Made by a program: the position numbers and the translations under genes
Assembly (NCBI RefSeq): GCF_029223585.1
Contig: NZ_CP119424.1
Span: 124,001-188,000 of the forward strand
Source: Photobacterium sp. DA100
Lineage (GTDB): Bacteria > Pseudomonadota > Gammaproteobacteria > Enterobacterales > Vibrionaceae
Direction of reading: 5' to 3'
DNA: 64,000 bases
The notes under the pieces: model-generated
Told to the model about the DNA's origin: nothing
The model's input: the letters and a program-made list of their open reading frames with translations, nothing else
The model's database searches: none
Shown: in pieces, positions 53,037 to 61,340 of the stretch
Layout of the letters: every line of letters begins with the position of its first letter
How positions within the stretch are numbered: the first letter of the stretch is position 1

Positions 53037-54293
53037 ATGTCGTCTATCGTTGTTGTTGGTGCAAACTGGGGTGATGAAGGCAAGGGCCGAATCGTTGATT
53101 TCCTTGCCGAGCAAGCCTCTGCAAGTATTCGTTTCCAAGGTGGTAATAATGCTGGCCACACTGTGGTTAACGATCTGGGAACGTTCAAGCTGCACCAGTT
53201 GCCAAGCGGCGTATTTAACCCTGACTGTCTTGCGGTGCTAGGCCCTGGTATGGTTATCAGTCCTGAGCCTCTATCTACCGAGCTAGCCGAAGTGAAAGCT
53301 GCTGGGGTTAACGTAAACCTTTGCATTTCAGACCGTGCGACCTTGTGTCTTCCACTCCACGCTCTTGAAGATACTCTAGAAGAAGTGCGCTTGGGTGATG
53401 CAGCCTACGGTTCAACCCGTCAGGGCATAGCACCAGCTTATGGCGACCGCGTTATGAAAAAAGGTATTTTGGTCGGTTGGCTGAAGCAGCCAGAAGTACT
53501 GCGCGAGCGAATCCAGTTCTGGATGGACTGGAAACTACCACAGCTAAAAGCCCTTTACCCGAGCTTTGAGTTCAGCCAGACAGCCCAAGAAATGACCGAC
53601 TGGTTGCTGGAAGTGTCTGAACCTTGGCGTGATGCGATCTGCAATGTGACCTTGCCGCTAAAAGCGCTGCAGGCTGAAAACCAGAACCTGCTGTTTGAAG
53701 CCCAGCTTGGTGCTGGCCGTGACTTGACCTACGGTGAATACCCATGGACAACATCGTCTAACGTTGTCTCTATGTATGCCGGTATCGGTAGTGGCTTGCC
53801 AGCCCTTCGCCCAGAGCGTGTAATAGCTGTAGCCAAAGCATTTAGCTCGTCGGTCGGTACGGGCACGCTGATCACAGCAATGGAAGAGCAAGATGCTTTC
53901 CGTGAAGCCGCCGGTGAGTTCGGTGCCACAACGGGCCGTCCACGAGACATGGGCTACTTCGATGCCGTAGCAACCCAGAATGGTGTAGAGCTGCAGGCGG
54001 CAACTGAAATCGCCCTGACCAAGCTTGATTGCCTAAGCGGCCTGAGCGATCTGAAAATCTGTGTGGCATACGATGGTGACCACAGTGAGAACCCAATCTG
54101 GCCTCAAACTGCCGCGCTTGCGCCTGTTTATGAGCAGATGGAAGGCTGGAGCGAAGACATCACCGGTTGCCGCAAGTTTGAAGAGCTGCCAAAAGCTGCG
54201 CAGGATTACGTATTGCGCATTGAAGAGCTGATGGGAGTACCGGTGAAAATGGTTTCTGTTGGTCCTGGCCGTGAACAGATGATCATGCGCTAA
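53037..54293 (+). CDS. purA2: Adenylosuccinate synthetase paralogue with altered nucleotide pocket
   Basis: This 418-residue PurA-family ligase keeps the catalytic D13 and H41 (WGDEGKG, NNAGHT), the aspartate-loop R303 equivalent (GATTGRPR) and the GTP-binding TKLD and SVGPG motifs. Hand comparison with E. coli PurA shows changes around the IMP base and loops: H37N, G130R, R131Q, R143K, Q224L and R304P (E. coli numbering). Canonical PurA makes adenylosuccinate from IMP, aspartate and GTP. This copy may be a slower isozyme or use another nucleotide. GGGAG eight bases upstream fixes ATG 53037. It is monocistronic with its own terminator. Confidence 0.88.
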   Translation: MSSIVVVGANWGDEGKGRIVDFLAEQASASIRFQGGNNAGHTVVNDLGTFKLHQLPSGVFNPDCLAVLGPGMVISPEPLSTELAEVKAAGVNVNLCISDRATLCLPLHALEDTLEEVRLGDAAYGSTRQGIAPAYGDRVMKKGILVGWLKQPEVLRERIQFWMDWKLPQLKALYPSFEFSQTAQEMTDWLLEVSEPWRDAICNVTLPLKALQAENQNLLFEAQLGAGRDLTYGEYPWTTSSNVVSMYAGIGSGLPALRPERVIAVAKAFSSSVGTGTLITAMEEQDAFREAAGEFGATTGRPRDMGYFDAVATQNGVELQAATEIALTKLDCLSGLSDLKICVAYDGDHSENPIWPQTAALAPVYEQMEGWSEDITGCRKFEELPKAAQDYVLRIEELMGVPVKMVSVGPGREQMIMR

Positions 54294-54329
54294 TTTAGTT
54301 TTGGTTATAACTATCTGAATCGGATATAG

Positions 54330-54362
54330 AAAAGCCAGTACCACACTTGGTACTGGCTTTTT
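54330..54362. terminator. Bidirectional terminator
   Basis: AAAGCCAGTACCA, loop CACT, TGGTACTGGCTTTTT between the PurA-like and tandem USP genes. Confidence 0.9.
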
Positions 54363-54381
54363 ATTTGATGATGATTTGCTG

Positions 54382-55314
54382 CTATTCGACAGGTGATTCG
54401 AAGGAATCTGGCTTGAGCGTTAGTACTGAGCAGCTTAGTTGATTGATCATTGATTCTGCCGTATTGCCCATCAGGAAACCGGCGATACCGGTACGTGAGA
54501 GCGAGCCGAGGATCACTACATCGACACCTTTTGCTGATGCGTATAGCGGTAGCACTTCTCTGGCTTCCCCTTCGACAATCTCAATTTTCGTATTGACCGG
54601 ACTGTTTTGGTGTGGGACCAATAACGACTTTAGCCGTTCTATCCGCTCTTGTTTCATTTTCTGCGAGAGCTGTTCGATATCATTATCGTCATAGCCGCTC
54701 CACTTTCTCAGGTAGCCTTCGGAGTCGAGCCGCCAGGCGTGGCACAGTGTTAAATCGGCACCCGTTATTTCGCAATACTCAATCGCAAGGGCAACCAGTT
54801 TTTTATTAAACTCTTGATATTCGATATTGCTAAGATCGATGGCGGCTACAACTTGCTCGATAGGCTTGGAATAGGAGCTAATCGACCAGATTGGGACTTC
54901 GGATTTACGTATTACATTTAAGGTATTGCGGCCTCGCTGGCAGGCCGTTTTTTTATCTGCCCGAGTTGAATCGATAATGACCATACTGGCCATCGATGAT
55001 TTGGCTTCCTTGACGATTTCAATGTGCGGAATGCCGATACGAACGTGAGTGTCAAAAGTGATGTTGGGGTATTGGGTCTTGAGCACCTCAACGTGTTGAT
55101 TTAACTGTCGGTGGTAAAACTTTTGGGCCTCTTCGATAATATTGACCGCAGTATCTGAATAATTGGCCACCTCCTTTAACTCACAGAGCTCTTCTATAAC
55201 TGTCAGCAGGATGACCCGTGCAGAACATTGGTTGGCAAACCAAAATGCTTGGTGAAAGGAATCGTTGAGGGGTTGCTCAGGAGCAATGGTAACCAATAGT
55301 CGATTGAGTTTCAT
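54382..55314 (-). CDS. Tandem universal stress protein (UspE-like)
   Basis: This 310-residue protein has two USP domains (about 1-145 and 150-300). The second ends in ILGSLSRTGIAGFLMGNTAE, the GxxG-type ATP-binding pattern of UspE/MJ0577-like proteins. The first domain has a weaker version (IIDSTRADKK). It is a cytosolic stress protein. It ends at the shared terminator with purA2 and has its own promoter region to the right. Confidence 0.88.
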   Translation of the reverse strand: MKLNRLLVTIAPEQPLNDSFHQAFWFANQCSARVILLTVIEELCELKEVANYSDTAVNIIEEAQKFYHRQLNQHVEVLKTQYPNITFDTHVRIGIPHIEIVKEAKSSMASMVIIDSTRADKKTACQRGRNTLNVIRKSEVPIWSISSYSKPIEQVVAAIDLSNIEYQEFNKKLVALAIEYCEITGADLTLCHAWRLDSEGYLRKWSGYDDNDIEQLSQKMKQERIERLKSLLVPHQNSPVNTKIEIVEGEAREVLPLYASAKGVDVVILGSLSRTGIAGFLMGNTAESMINQLSCSVLTLKPDSFESPVE

Positions 55315-55476
55315 ACTGCCTCCTTAAACACGCAAAAAAATGTCGCTATTGAAGTTAGTTTATAACGGTTGTATTTCTCTTGCCTGTCGGGTTCATGTTT
55401 GGTAACAGAATTACGCGTTTGTGAGACGGAATTTGAGGGATGGATCAGAATTTTCCGTCAATAGGGTAAACAATCA

Positions 55477-55504
55477 GATAAGGCCATCAAACGATGGCCT
55501 TATC
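55477..55504 (-). terminator. Hairpin downstream of the YdcH-like gene
   Basis: Twelve-base arms GATAAGGCCATC/GATGGCCTTATC with an AAAC loop. The T-tract on the minus strand is interrupted (TGATTGTTT). Confidence 0.7.
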
Positions 55505-55515
55505 TACTTTTATCA

Positions 55516-55758
55516 TTAGTTGCCGCTTAGCAAACGTTGGTGAAGCGAGTCTTTTAATTCGGCTCTCTGGTGCTTGAGTTGGTGCATGGCAACATCATCG
55601 ATAGGGGAGCCGCTGAGCTCCAGTTCGCGAATTTCCTTATCCAGAGAATCGTACTTTATTGCATCTTTGGCAAACACATCGTTGTTTGCGGATAAGTTGA
55701 AAATAGTATCTTTGAACTGCGGAAACTCGCTGAGTAATGAGTGATCTTCTCCTAACAT
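55516..55758 (-). CDS. YdcH-like (DUF465) small coiled-coil protein
   Basis: This 80-residue helical protein resembles E. coli YdcH: FPQFKDTIFNLSANNDVFAK, then YDSLDKEIRELE, then HQLKHQRAELKDSLHQRLL. It has a strong AGGAGG ribosome site. The function is unknown. It is commonly found as a small cytosolic protein in proteobacteria. Confidence 0.8.
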   Translation of the reverse strand: MLGEDHSLLSEFPQFKDTIFNLSANNDVFAKDAIKYDSLDKEIRELELSGSPIDDVAMHQLKHQRAELKDSLHQRLLSGN

Positions 55759-56119
55759 ACAACCTCCTAAACTTTACTCTCGGGCTAATTGCACCTAATA
55801 GGATAGCAGCTCTGGCAGTATCGACCGGACTTCCCTACAAAAAGTAGGGGGAAATGTGATTAATCTTGTAGAACCAATAACATGATCACCTTTTAGCAAA
55901 GAGCGGGTTATTCAGAGAGGCCATTTAAATACTATTTATAGGAATCTTATGGGGGAGCTCTTTGATCGCAATGTTCGAGTCAATTGGCGGCAAGGATTTT
56001 TCAATAACGCCATGGTTGGCCCAGATAACGTCGCCTTTTGAAACCGTCGCAGGCGTTATATTATTTGGTTTCGCTGCCGCGATTGTCCTCAAATAGGCCT
56101 CAGGAGTGAGGCCATACAA

Positions 56120-56769
56120 TTATCCTGCCGTTACTATCAACCCCAGAGGCTCTAGCAGTTGCTCCTGCTGCCAATCACAGATCATGACGCCTTTCAGGCT
56201 GACGCGTCTTGGATCAAGACCGGTTAGATCAACGTGGCAGAGGTTGCACTCTTCGATATCAAATTGTCCCCAGCTATCGGCCGAGAACTCACCCCGGCTG
56301 AGATCTGAGCCTTTAAGAGAAGCACCGACTAAATTGGCACCTGTCCAGCGGTTTTCAAATAGTTCACATTGCTCCAATCGTTGGTTCTCTGGTTGGCATA
56401 GGCCAAATTACTTGCCGATATATAGGCTGAGCAGAAGTAGTTGTTTTGGGTTAGGTAGTTGGCGAAGCTGGCTTGGGAGAAGTTTGCCCCTTTCAAGTTG
56501 CAGGCACGGATCTCGATGCCGAAACACTGTGCACCGCGGAAGTTGGCCATGCTGAGGTCGCAATCTTTGAAGCTGGCTTCTTTGAGTTTGGTATATTCAA
56601 AACGGCACCCCTCGACATCGCCCCGCTCGATGAATTGGCAATTGGTGAACTCGGCTTCGGTAAAATTAGCCCTGCTGAAGTTACAGCGGATGAAGGTACA
56701 GTTCTCGAACTGGGCATATTCAAAGTCTTGCCCTGAAAAATCGTGCTCGATATAGGTTTGGTCTTTCAT
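56120..56769 (-). pseudogene. qnr: qnr-type pentapeptide-repeat gene with one frameshift
   Basis: The first frame (56769 down to about 56390) encodes MKDQTYIEHDFSGQDFEYAQ and a run of pentapeptide repeats including DVEGCRFEYTKLKEASFKDC and CFGIEIRACNLKGANFS. The second frame resumes with CELFENRWTGANLVGASLKG and ends WQQEQLLEPLGLIV. Together they match Qnr proteins of about 218 residues. One missing base near 56389-56391 (at CCAGAGAACC on the minus strand) separates the frames. Intact Qnr mimics DNA and protects gyrase from quinolones. Here it is either a recent pseudogene or an assembly error. Confidence 0.9.
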
Positions 56770-57256
56770 TAGAAATTGCCATTACTTGCGTCTTTATCCG
56801 GCAGATTACAGGTAAAAAAGGCTGAAAAGCCAGAGAAAGTTGAGCATGGCTAGCATTTTTTAACAGCTTAATCGTGAATCTGTGGCGTTAGTTTCTGTTA
56901 ACGTTGAGAGGTATGAAGTGCAAACGGCCTGAATGGGGCTGAATAATGGTAGGAACTGCAGTTCAGTTAAAGTCACTATACAGGAGAGTCTTTGTCATCA
57001 AGTCTTTAAAGTATTTGGTGGCTTCAAGTTCAGCCATTTTAGAAGAGATGCTAGCTTAAATCAGCTCAGATTATGGAGGCAGAATAGTTATTAGAGATCA
57101 GCCGTGAACGCAAAAATTGTCCTCTATACAACTTGTATGCAATAGGTATAATAATTCATCTTGATTTAAAGTATTGAAGAATAGGAGTAATTAATCGTTA
57201 TTTAAATAACGTTGTTGTAAGTGGCATAAACATAACAAAGATTTTTATTCTAGTAG
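56770..57256. other. AT-rich intergenic region upstream of the SAHH-like gene
   Basis: 487 bases without a convincing gene. It holds a TATAAT at 57147-57152 that could be the -10 box of the downstream gene, and a perfect 16-base palindrome CGTTATTTAAATAACG at 57196-57211 downstream of it. The left part should contain the qnr promoter; no LexA box was recognised. Confidence 0.45.
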
Positions 57257-57385
57257 ATGGATTTAATGATTTCGTCAAGGATTACATACAAGCTAGTGCT
57301 TGAGTTTAATATAGAGAATATATCTGATCGTAAACAGGCCTTAAAGCGATATCCCATATACTTTAGCTCTGACTCGGCTGTTTAA
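57257..57385 (+). other. 42-codon frame, possible displaced N-terminus of the SAHH-like gene
   Basis: The frame starts MDLMISSRITYKLVLEFN and ends RYPIYFSSDSAV then TAA. The next gene begins at a GTG five bases after this stop, and its frame is open upstream of that GTG without an ATG. Skipping one base near 57376-57380 would join the two frames as YFSSDSLFNEVLLIPKE. This suggests a one-base frameshift or an overlapping leader. Confidence 0.4.
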
Positions 57386-57389
57386 TGAG

Positions 57390-58400
57390 GTGCTTCTTAT
57401 TCCTAAAGAAGCAACGCGATCTTTTTCTTCATCAATAGAGAGTGTTTTTAAGGATAATCCTAAAGTTAAATTAATTTACCCCTTAAAATCTGATTTTTAT
57501 AACCAAGATAAACACCAGGTAATAATTGATAACCTTGATATAAATGGTCAGGATTTTGTTATTCTTGATCATGGTGGTTATTTTTGTGACTTGGCATCGA
57601 GTTTATATGAAAAGTATAAAGAACACTTTTTAGGGATTACTGAGATGACGGCAAATGGGCATTACCGTTATCAAAAAGTTCCGCTTAAAGTTCCGTTACA
57701 GTCTATCGCTGAGACGGAGCTGAAACGGAGTGGTGATTTTAGTGCTTCACAAAATATTGTTCACTATACGGAAAGAGCACTGCGTGATCGTTTCAGCCTG
57801 AGGCTATATGGTTCCCAACTACTTAATGCTGCAGTGATAGGCTTGGGGAATTTAGGTGAAGGCATTGTTGATGAGTTAAATCGTCTTAGCGGTAACGCGC
57901 CCTATGTATACGATATAGATCCGGTTAAGGTTGTTAGACTTGGTGCGAATAGTATTCGCTACTCCAGTAAAGAGCAGGTTTTACAACAATGCAATTTATT
58001 GTTTTTATGTAGTGGCAATATCAGTATTTCCGAAGAAGAGTTCGGTAACATCAGTAGCGAAAAGTATCTCTCAACGGTGACGTCTGCTGATGATGAGTTA
58101 GAGCTCGACGGTTTAGTTGCTCGTGGAGTATTAACCCTCGTCGAAAAATGCGAGCTAGTATCTACCTATAAAAATAGGCGTGGAGTAAAAATCCACTTAA
58201 TAGCCCATGGCTCAGCAGTCAATACTTTGTCTCCGATGTCAATGGCCGATGAAACTGTTCAGCTCTTTCTTGCCGCACATATACAAGCGGCTCATAATAT
58301 TGCTTCGTATCTGTACACACAGCGTGATTGTGGCATTGTTGAGTTATCGAAAGCTGATGAGAGTAGAATTGCGGCAACATGGCTACGTTGGTTCTCTTAG
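57390..58400 (+). CDS. S-adenosylhomocysteine hydrolase-like protein, orphan
   Basis: This protein has 336 residues from GTG 57390. It has an SAHH-like NAD-binding core: NAAVIGLGNLGEGIVDEL followed by VYDIDPVKVVRLG and LLFLCSGNISIS. N-terminal parts VILDHGGYFCDLA and GITEMTANGHYRY recall the SAHH substrate domain (EDGGD, GVTEET), but the usual length (about 430) and several substrate residues are missing. The start is doubtful because the real N-terminus may lie in the preceding 42-codon frame. It could act on a SAH-like or other nucleoside thioether. The AT-rich context suggests acquisition. Confidence 0.65.
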   Translation: MLLIPKEATRSFSSSIESVFKDNPKVKLIYPLKSDFYNQDKHQVIIDNLDINGQDFVILDHGGYFCDLASSLYEKYKEHFLGITEMTANGHYRYQKVPLKVPLQSIAETELKRSGDFSASQNIVHYTERALRDRFSLRLYGSQLLNAAVIGLGNLGEGIVDELNRLSGNAPYVYDIDPVKVVRLGANSIRYSSKEQVLQQCNLLFLCSGNISISEEEFGNISSEKYLSTVTSADDELELDGLVARGVLTLVEKCELVSTYKNRRGVKIHLIAHGSAVNTLSPMSMADETVQLFLAAHIQAAHNIASYLYTQRDCGIVELSKADESRIAATWLRWFS

Positions 58401-58601
58401 CACGTTTTGCGTCTAGTATAGAGATGATCGGCTGGGGGCGGTATTGTGATAAAGGAAAGGTGTGTTATGGGATTAAAGAACCGTTACCCCCATCACTCTT
58501 TATCAACTTGAAACAAAATTGTGACTAGCCCCAGCATCCCTCGGCATGTTTTAATTGCACAATATTCAAAAGAACAAAGACAAAATTTTTCAGGGACTAA
58601 C

Positions 58602-59741
58602 ATGGTGACAGTGAAAAGAGCGGCTGCAGGGATCGCAATGGTTTCTTTGTCGCTCCCAGCGGCGGCTTCAACCACACTTTCCGACACACGCAGTGTAGGG
58701 ATGGGCGGTGCCGGGGTTGCATCAGCCAATTACCTGACGGCGAGCTTTCATAATCCAGCGCTGGCCACACAGAATAAAAACTATGATCGTTTTGGCATGA
58801 TCCTCCCTGTGGTTGGAGGCCGTGTCTATGATGGCAATGATCTTCATGACCGGGTCGATGCATTTCAGGACTTGAATGATCAATTGGCAGGCAATCCTGA
58901 TCTACAGGATGAATGGATTGCTGCACTGAAAGGTCTTGATAACGAGCGCATTGATGGCGATGCCAATATTGGTATGGTCATCGCTATACCCAACCGTGTT
59001 GTCAGCACCAACTTTTTTGTATCCAGCCACGTTACGGCACTGGTGACAACAGATATCGATGAGAATGATCTCAATAACCAGGAGATCGTCAACTCTAGCG
59101 CCCAAGGTATTGCCGGTGGCACGGTCGATATAGGCTTTACTTTTGCCAAAGAGTTTATTTTTTTGGAACGCGATCTGAGTTTGGGATTTTCGCCGAAGTT
59201 CCAGCAAATATTGACTTATAACTACCAAGATACCATTGATACATTCGACAATGATGATTTTGATATCGGCTCAGATTATGTCGATAAGTCAGCGTTCAAT
59301 GCCGACTTGGGGGTCGCTTACGCGCTTAGCCGCAATGTAATGCTGGGCGCGAGCGCCAAGAACCTCTTTTCTCAGTCGCTTAAAACTAATATCAGTAACG
59401 GCAGCCAAGCAACCTTCGAAGTCAATACCCAGTACACTGCTGCGATTGCCTATAATCATCCGCGTTTTACTGTTGCTGCCGATGTCGATCTCAACAGCAA
59501 TAAACCTTTCAAAGAGCATACCTATAAAACCCAGTTTGCCCGTGTTGGTCTGGAAGCGGATGCTTGGCGTATGGCACAGCTACGCTTGGGATATATCCAC
59601 AGCATGACTGACTATGCCGATGATGTCCTAACCGCAGGGATCGGTTTGAAGCCATTTGGTAAATTCGGTTTAGATATCGCAGCCTTGTACGGCAAAGATG
59701 ACAGCTATGGCGCTTCCGCGCAACTGGTCTTCCACTTCTAA
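58602..59741 (+). CDS. TraF-like outer-membrane protein (TraF_2 family)
   Basis: This 379-residue exported protein starts MVTVKRAAAGIAMVSLSL and is cleaved near AAAST. It has the N-terminal DTRSVGMGGAGVASANYLTASFHNPA signature of the TraF_2/UPF0164 family and long-chain-fatty-acid-transporter-like barrels. It is rich in alternating strands and ends LVFHF. Despite the name conjugal transfer protein TraF in databases, no transfer genes are nearby. AGGGA upstream selects ATG 58602 in a frame open from 58521. Confidence 0.82.
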   Translation: MVTVKRAAAGIAMVSLSLPAAASTTLSDTRSVGMGGAGVASANYLTASFHNPALATQNKNYDRFGMILPVVGGRVYDGNDLHDRVDAFQDLNDQLAGNPDLQDEWIAALKGLDNERIDGDANIGMVIAIPNRVVSTNFFVSSHVTALVTTDIDENDLNNQEIVNSSAQGIAGGTVDIGFTFAKEFIFLERDLSLGFSPKFQQILTYNYQDTIDTFDNDDFDIGSDYVDKSAFNADLGVAYALSRNVMLGASAKNLFSQSLKTNISNGSQATFEVNTQYTAAIAYNHPRFTVAADVDLNSNKPFKEHTYKTQFARVGLEADAWRMAQLRLGYIHSMTDYADDVLTAGIGLKPFGKFGLDIAALYGKDDSYGASAQLVFHF

Positions 59742-59762
59742 ATTGGCCAGAAACGATAGGAG

Positions 59763-59798
59763 AAGACGATTGTTATAGTGTTAACAATCGTCTTTTTT
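59763..59798 (+). terminator. Intrinsic terminator of the TraF-like gene
   Basis: AAGACGATTGTTA/TAACAATCGTCTT and a T-tract, with a six-base loop. Confidence 0.9.
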
Positions 59799-59825
59799 CA
59801 TGCTTTTCTTAAATAAATGATCTAT

Positions 59826-60608
59826 TTATTTTGCATGGTTCATGAAACCTTGTTTTTCAAGATAGTGAAGTACGGTCTCAGAAAAGCCAACATGGGAGTC
59901 GCGGGTGTATTTCAGACTGGTGTATATCTGCGCTAGGTTTTGCACATCGGATTCTTCAATTTTGGCTTTTAGCTCGGGGTAAGACATATAGCGGTTCCAG
60001 CCATCGGTCTCGCGCTGGTGGTAGATTGCCTGGATTTCATCATCAGTATGATCATGGTAGGTTTCGTTGTGAACCAACCCGCTCAATGGAAGACGATCTC
60101 GGGTTTCTGGCGCTTCATCAGCGTAACCGAGTGAATAGCCGACCACTGGCACGACACCTGATGGGAGCTCTAAGATCTCACCGATTTTGTCGCAATTAGC
60201 CAACGTTGACCCCATATAGCAAAGTCCCAGCCCCTTGGCTTCGGCGGCAATCGCCACATTTTGCGATACCAATGTGGCGTCGATAGCGGCGATCATGAAG
60301 CTCATAAAATTATCGAAGTTTGGCTTGGCATTGTTGAGCGCCAGCCATTTTTTCATGCGCCTGAAGTCGGCACAGAAGGTTAGCAGCACTGGGGCATCAA
60401 CCACCATATTTTGCTGCATGTGCGGCTCAAACAGGGCTTCGCGGCGGCCCTTGTCCTTGGTCACGATAATTGAATATGACTGCATGTTGCCGGAAGATGA
60501 CGCCCTGATCCCTGCTTGGAGGATCTGTTGTAAAACATCGTCACTTACTGGTTGTTCGGAATATTGGCGAATAGAGCGGTGGGCATGAAGGTGAGAAAGA
60601 ATATCCAC
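59826..60608 (-). CDS. NfsA/FRP-type nitroreductase
   Basis: This 260-residue FMN- and NADPH-dependent oxidoreductase has N-terminal HLHAHRSIRQYSEQPVSDD and RASSSGNMQSYSIIV, the FMN-binding pattern of the NfsA/Frp group. GLGLCYMGSTLANCDKIGEI and VVPVVGYSLGYADE complete the fold. It reduces nitroaromatics, quinones or flavins, depending on the member. It is monocistronic. Confidence 0.9.
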   Translation of the reverse strand: MDILSHLHAHRSIRQYSEQPVSDDVLQQILQAGIRASSSGNMQSYSIIVTKDKGRREALFEPHMQQNMVVDAPVLLTFCADFRRMKKWLALNNAKPNFDNFMSFMIAAIDATLVSQNVAIAAEAKGLGLCYMGSTLANCDKIGEILELPSGVVPVVGYSLGYADEAPETRDRLPLSGLVHNETYHDHTDDEIQAIYHQRETDGWNRYMSYPELKAKIEESDVQNLAQIYTSLKYTRDSHVGFSETVLHYLEKQGFMNHAK

Positions 60609-60714
60609 AGTGTGTCCTTACAGCATGATGGAAAAACAAAAGTACCAAACTTTGGCTTAGGCCTGCTATTGATAATCTAAAAGAAAGCATCTCGTATTGT
60701 AAGGCGTTTTGTGG

Positions 60715-61104
60715 TTATTGGTTGAGGTATACGACCAATAAGTCAGCTTCAACGGCGTTTGCTAACTTGGGAATGGAAGAAAAAATGCGGCTGAATAATT
60801 TATGATGATGTCCGCATACGACTAAATCAATATCCATTTTTTTCACGATTCCAGAGAGCTTGATATGGAGGTCGCCAATGACCACTAAAGTGTCAGTGAT
60901 TGGATAGCCACACTGCTCTGCGAGGGTTTGCAATTCTTGCTCCAATGCCTGCTTTTCTTTTGGCGTCAAAGCAACTCTATCAACATTGACATGAGCAAAG
61001 GACAGTTTGCACTTCGCATCTTTAGCTAATGACACTGCTTTATCAATTACGTCCTTGCTGGATTGAGATAAATCAACCGCGACTAAGATATGCTGATAGC
61101 TCAT
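60715..61104 (-). CDS. Universal stress protein A-like (second single-domain copy)
   Basis: This 129-residue USP begins MSYQHILVAVDLSQSSKDVI and has LVVCGHHHKLFSRIFSS near the end. It shares the CGHHH stretch with the USP at 40049-40468, so the two are paralogues. GGAG seven bases upstream favours ATG 61104. The frame is open to 61182. Confidence 0.88.
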   Translation of the reverse strand: MSYQHILVAVDLSQSSKDVIDKAVSLAKDAKCKLSFAHVNVDRVALTPKEKQALEQELQTLAEQCGYPITDTLVVIGDLHIKLSGIVKKMDIDLVVCGHHHKLFSRIFSSIPKLANAVEADLLVVYLNQ

Positions 61105-61340
61105 CATGTGACTCCTGATTTGTGGCGACAGGTTTTCCTTAAGTCTAGCGCTGCACGTGTCTTTTGATGGCAGAAAAGGCACTGACTTGCGATACGTCCT
61201 AGTAATGCATCTAAAAGCACCAATAAGGCGTGTGGGCTAAACCGGTTGTCCATGTCTAAATAGGTATTAATCTTGATAACCTGCCTGCCAGCAGAGGCTT
61301 CTACACTTTAATATTGGCTTTGCAAACGGAGGCTGTGTGG

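Noticed and set aside
53037..54293. PurZ-type 2-aminoadenylosuccinate synthetase
   Set aside because: PurZ replaces the catalytic Asp13 with Ser; this protein keeps D13 and H41, so it is a PurA paralogue rather than PurZ.
55925..56119. 64-residue minus-strand frame next to qnr
   Set aside because: Weak ribosome site and no resemblance to known proteins; adjacent to the qnr stop and probably non-coding.
58602..59741. Conjugation locus suggested by the TraF name
   Set aside because: TraF_2-family proteins are common exported barrels in vibrios; no other transfer genes or plasmid features are present.
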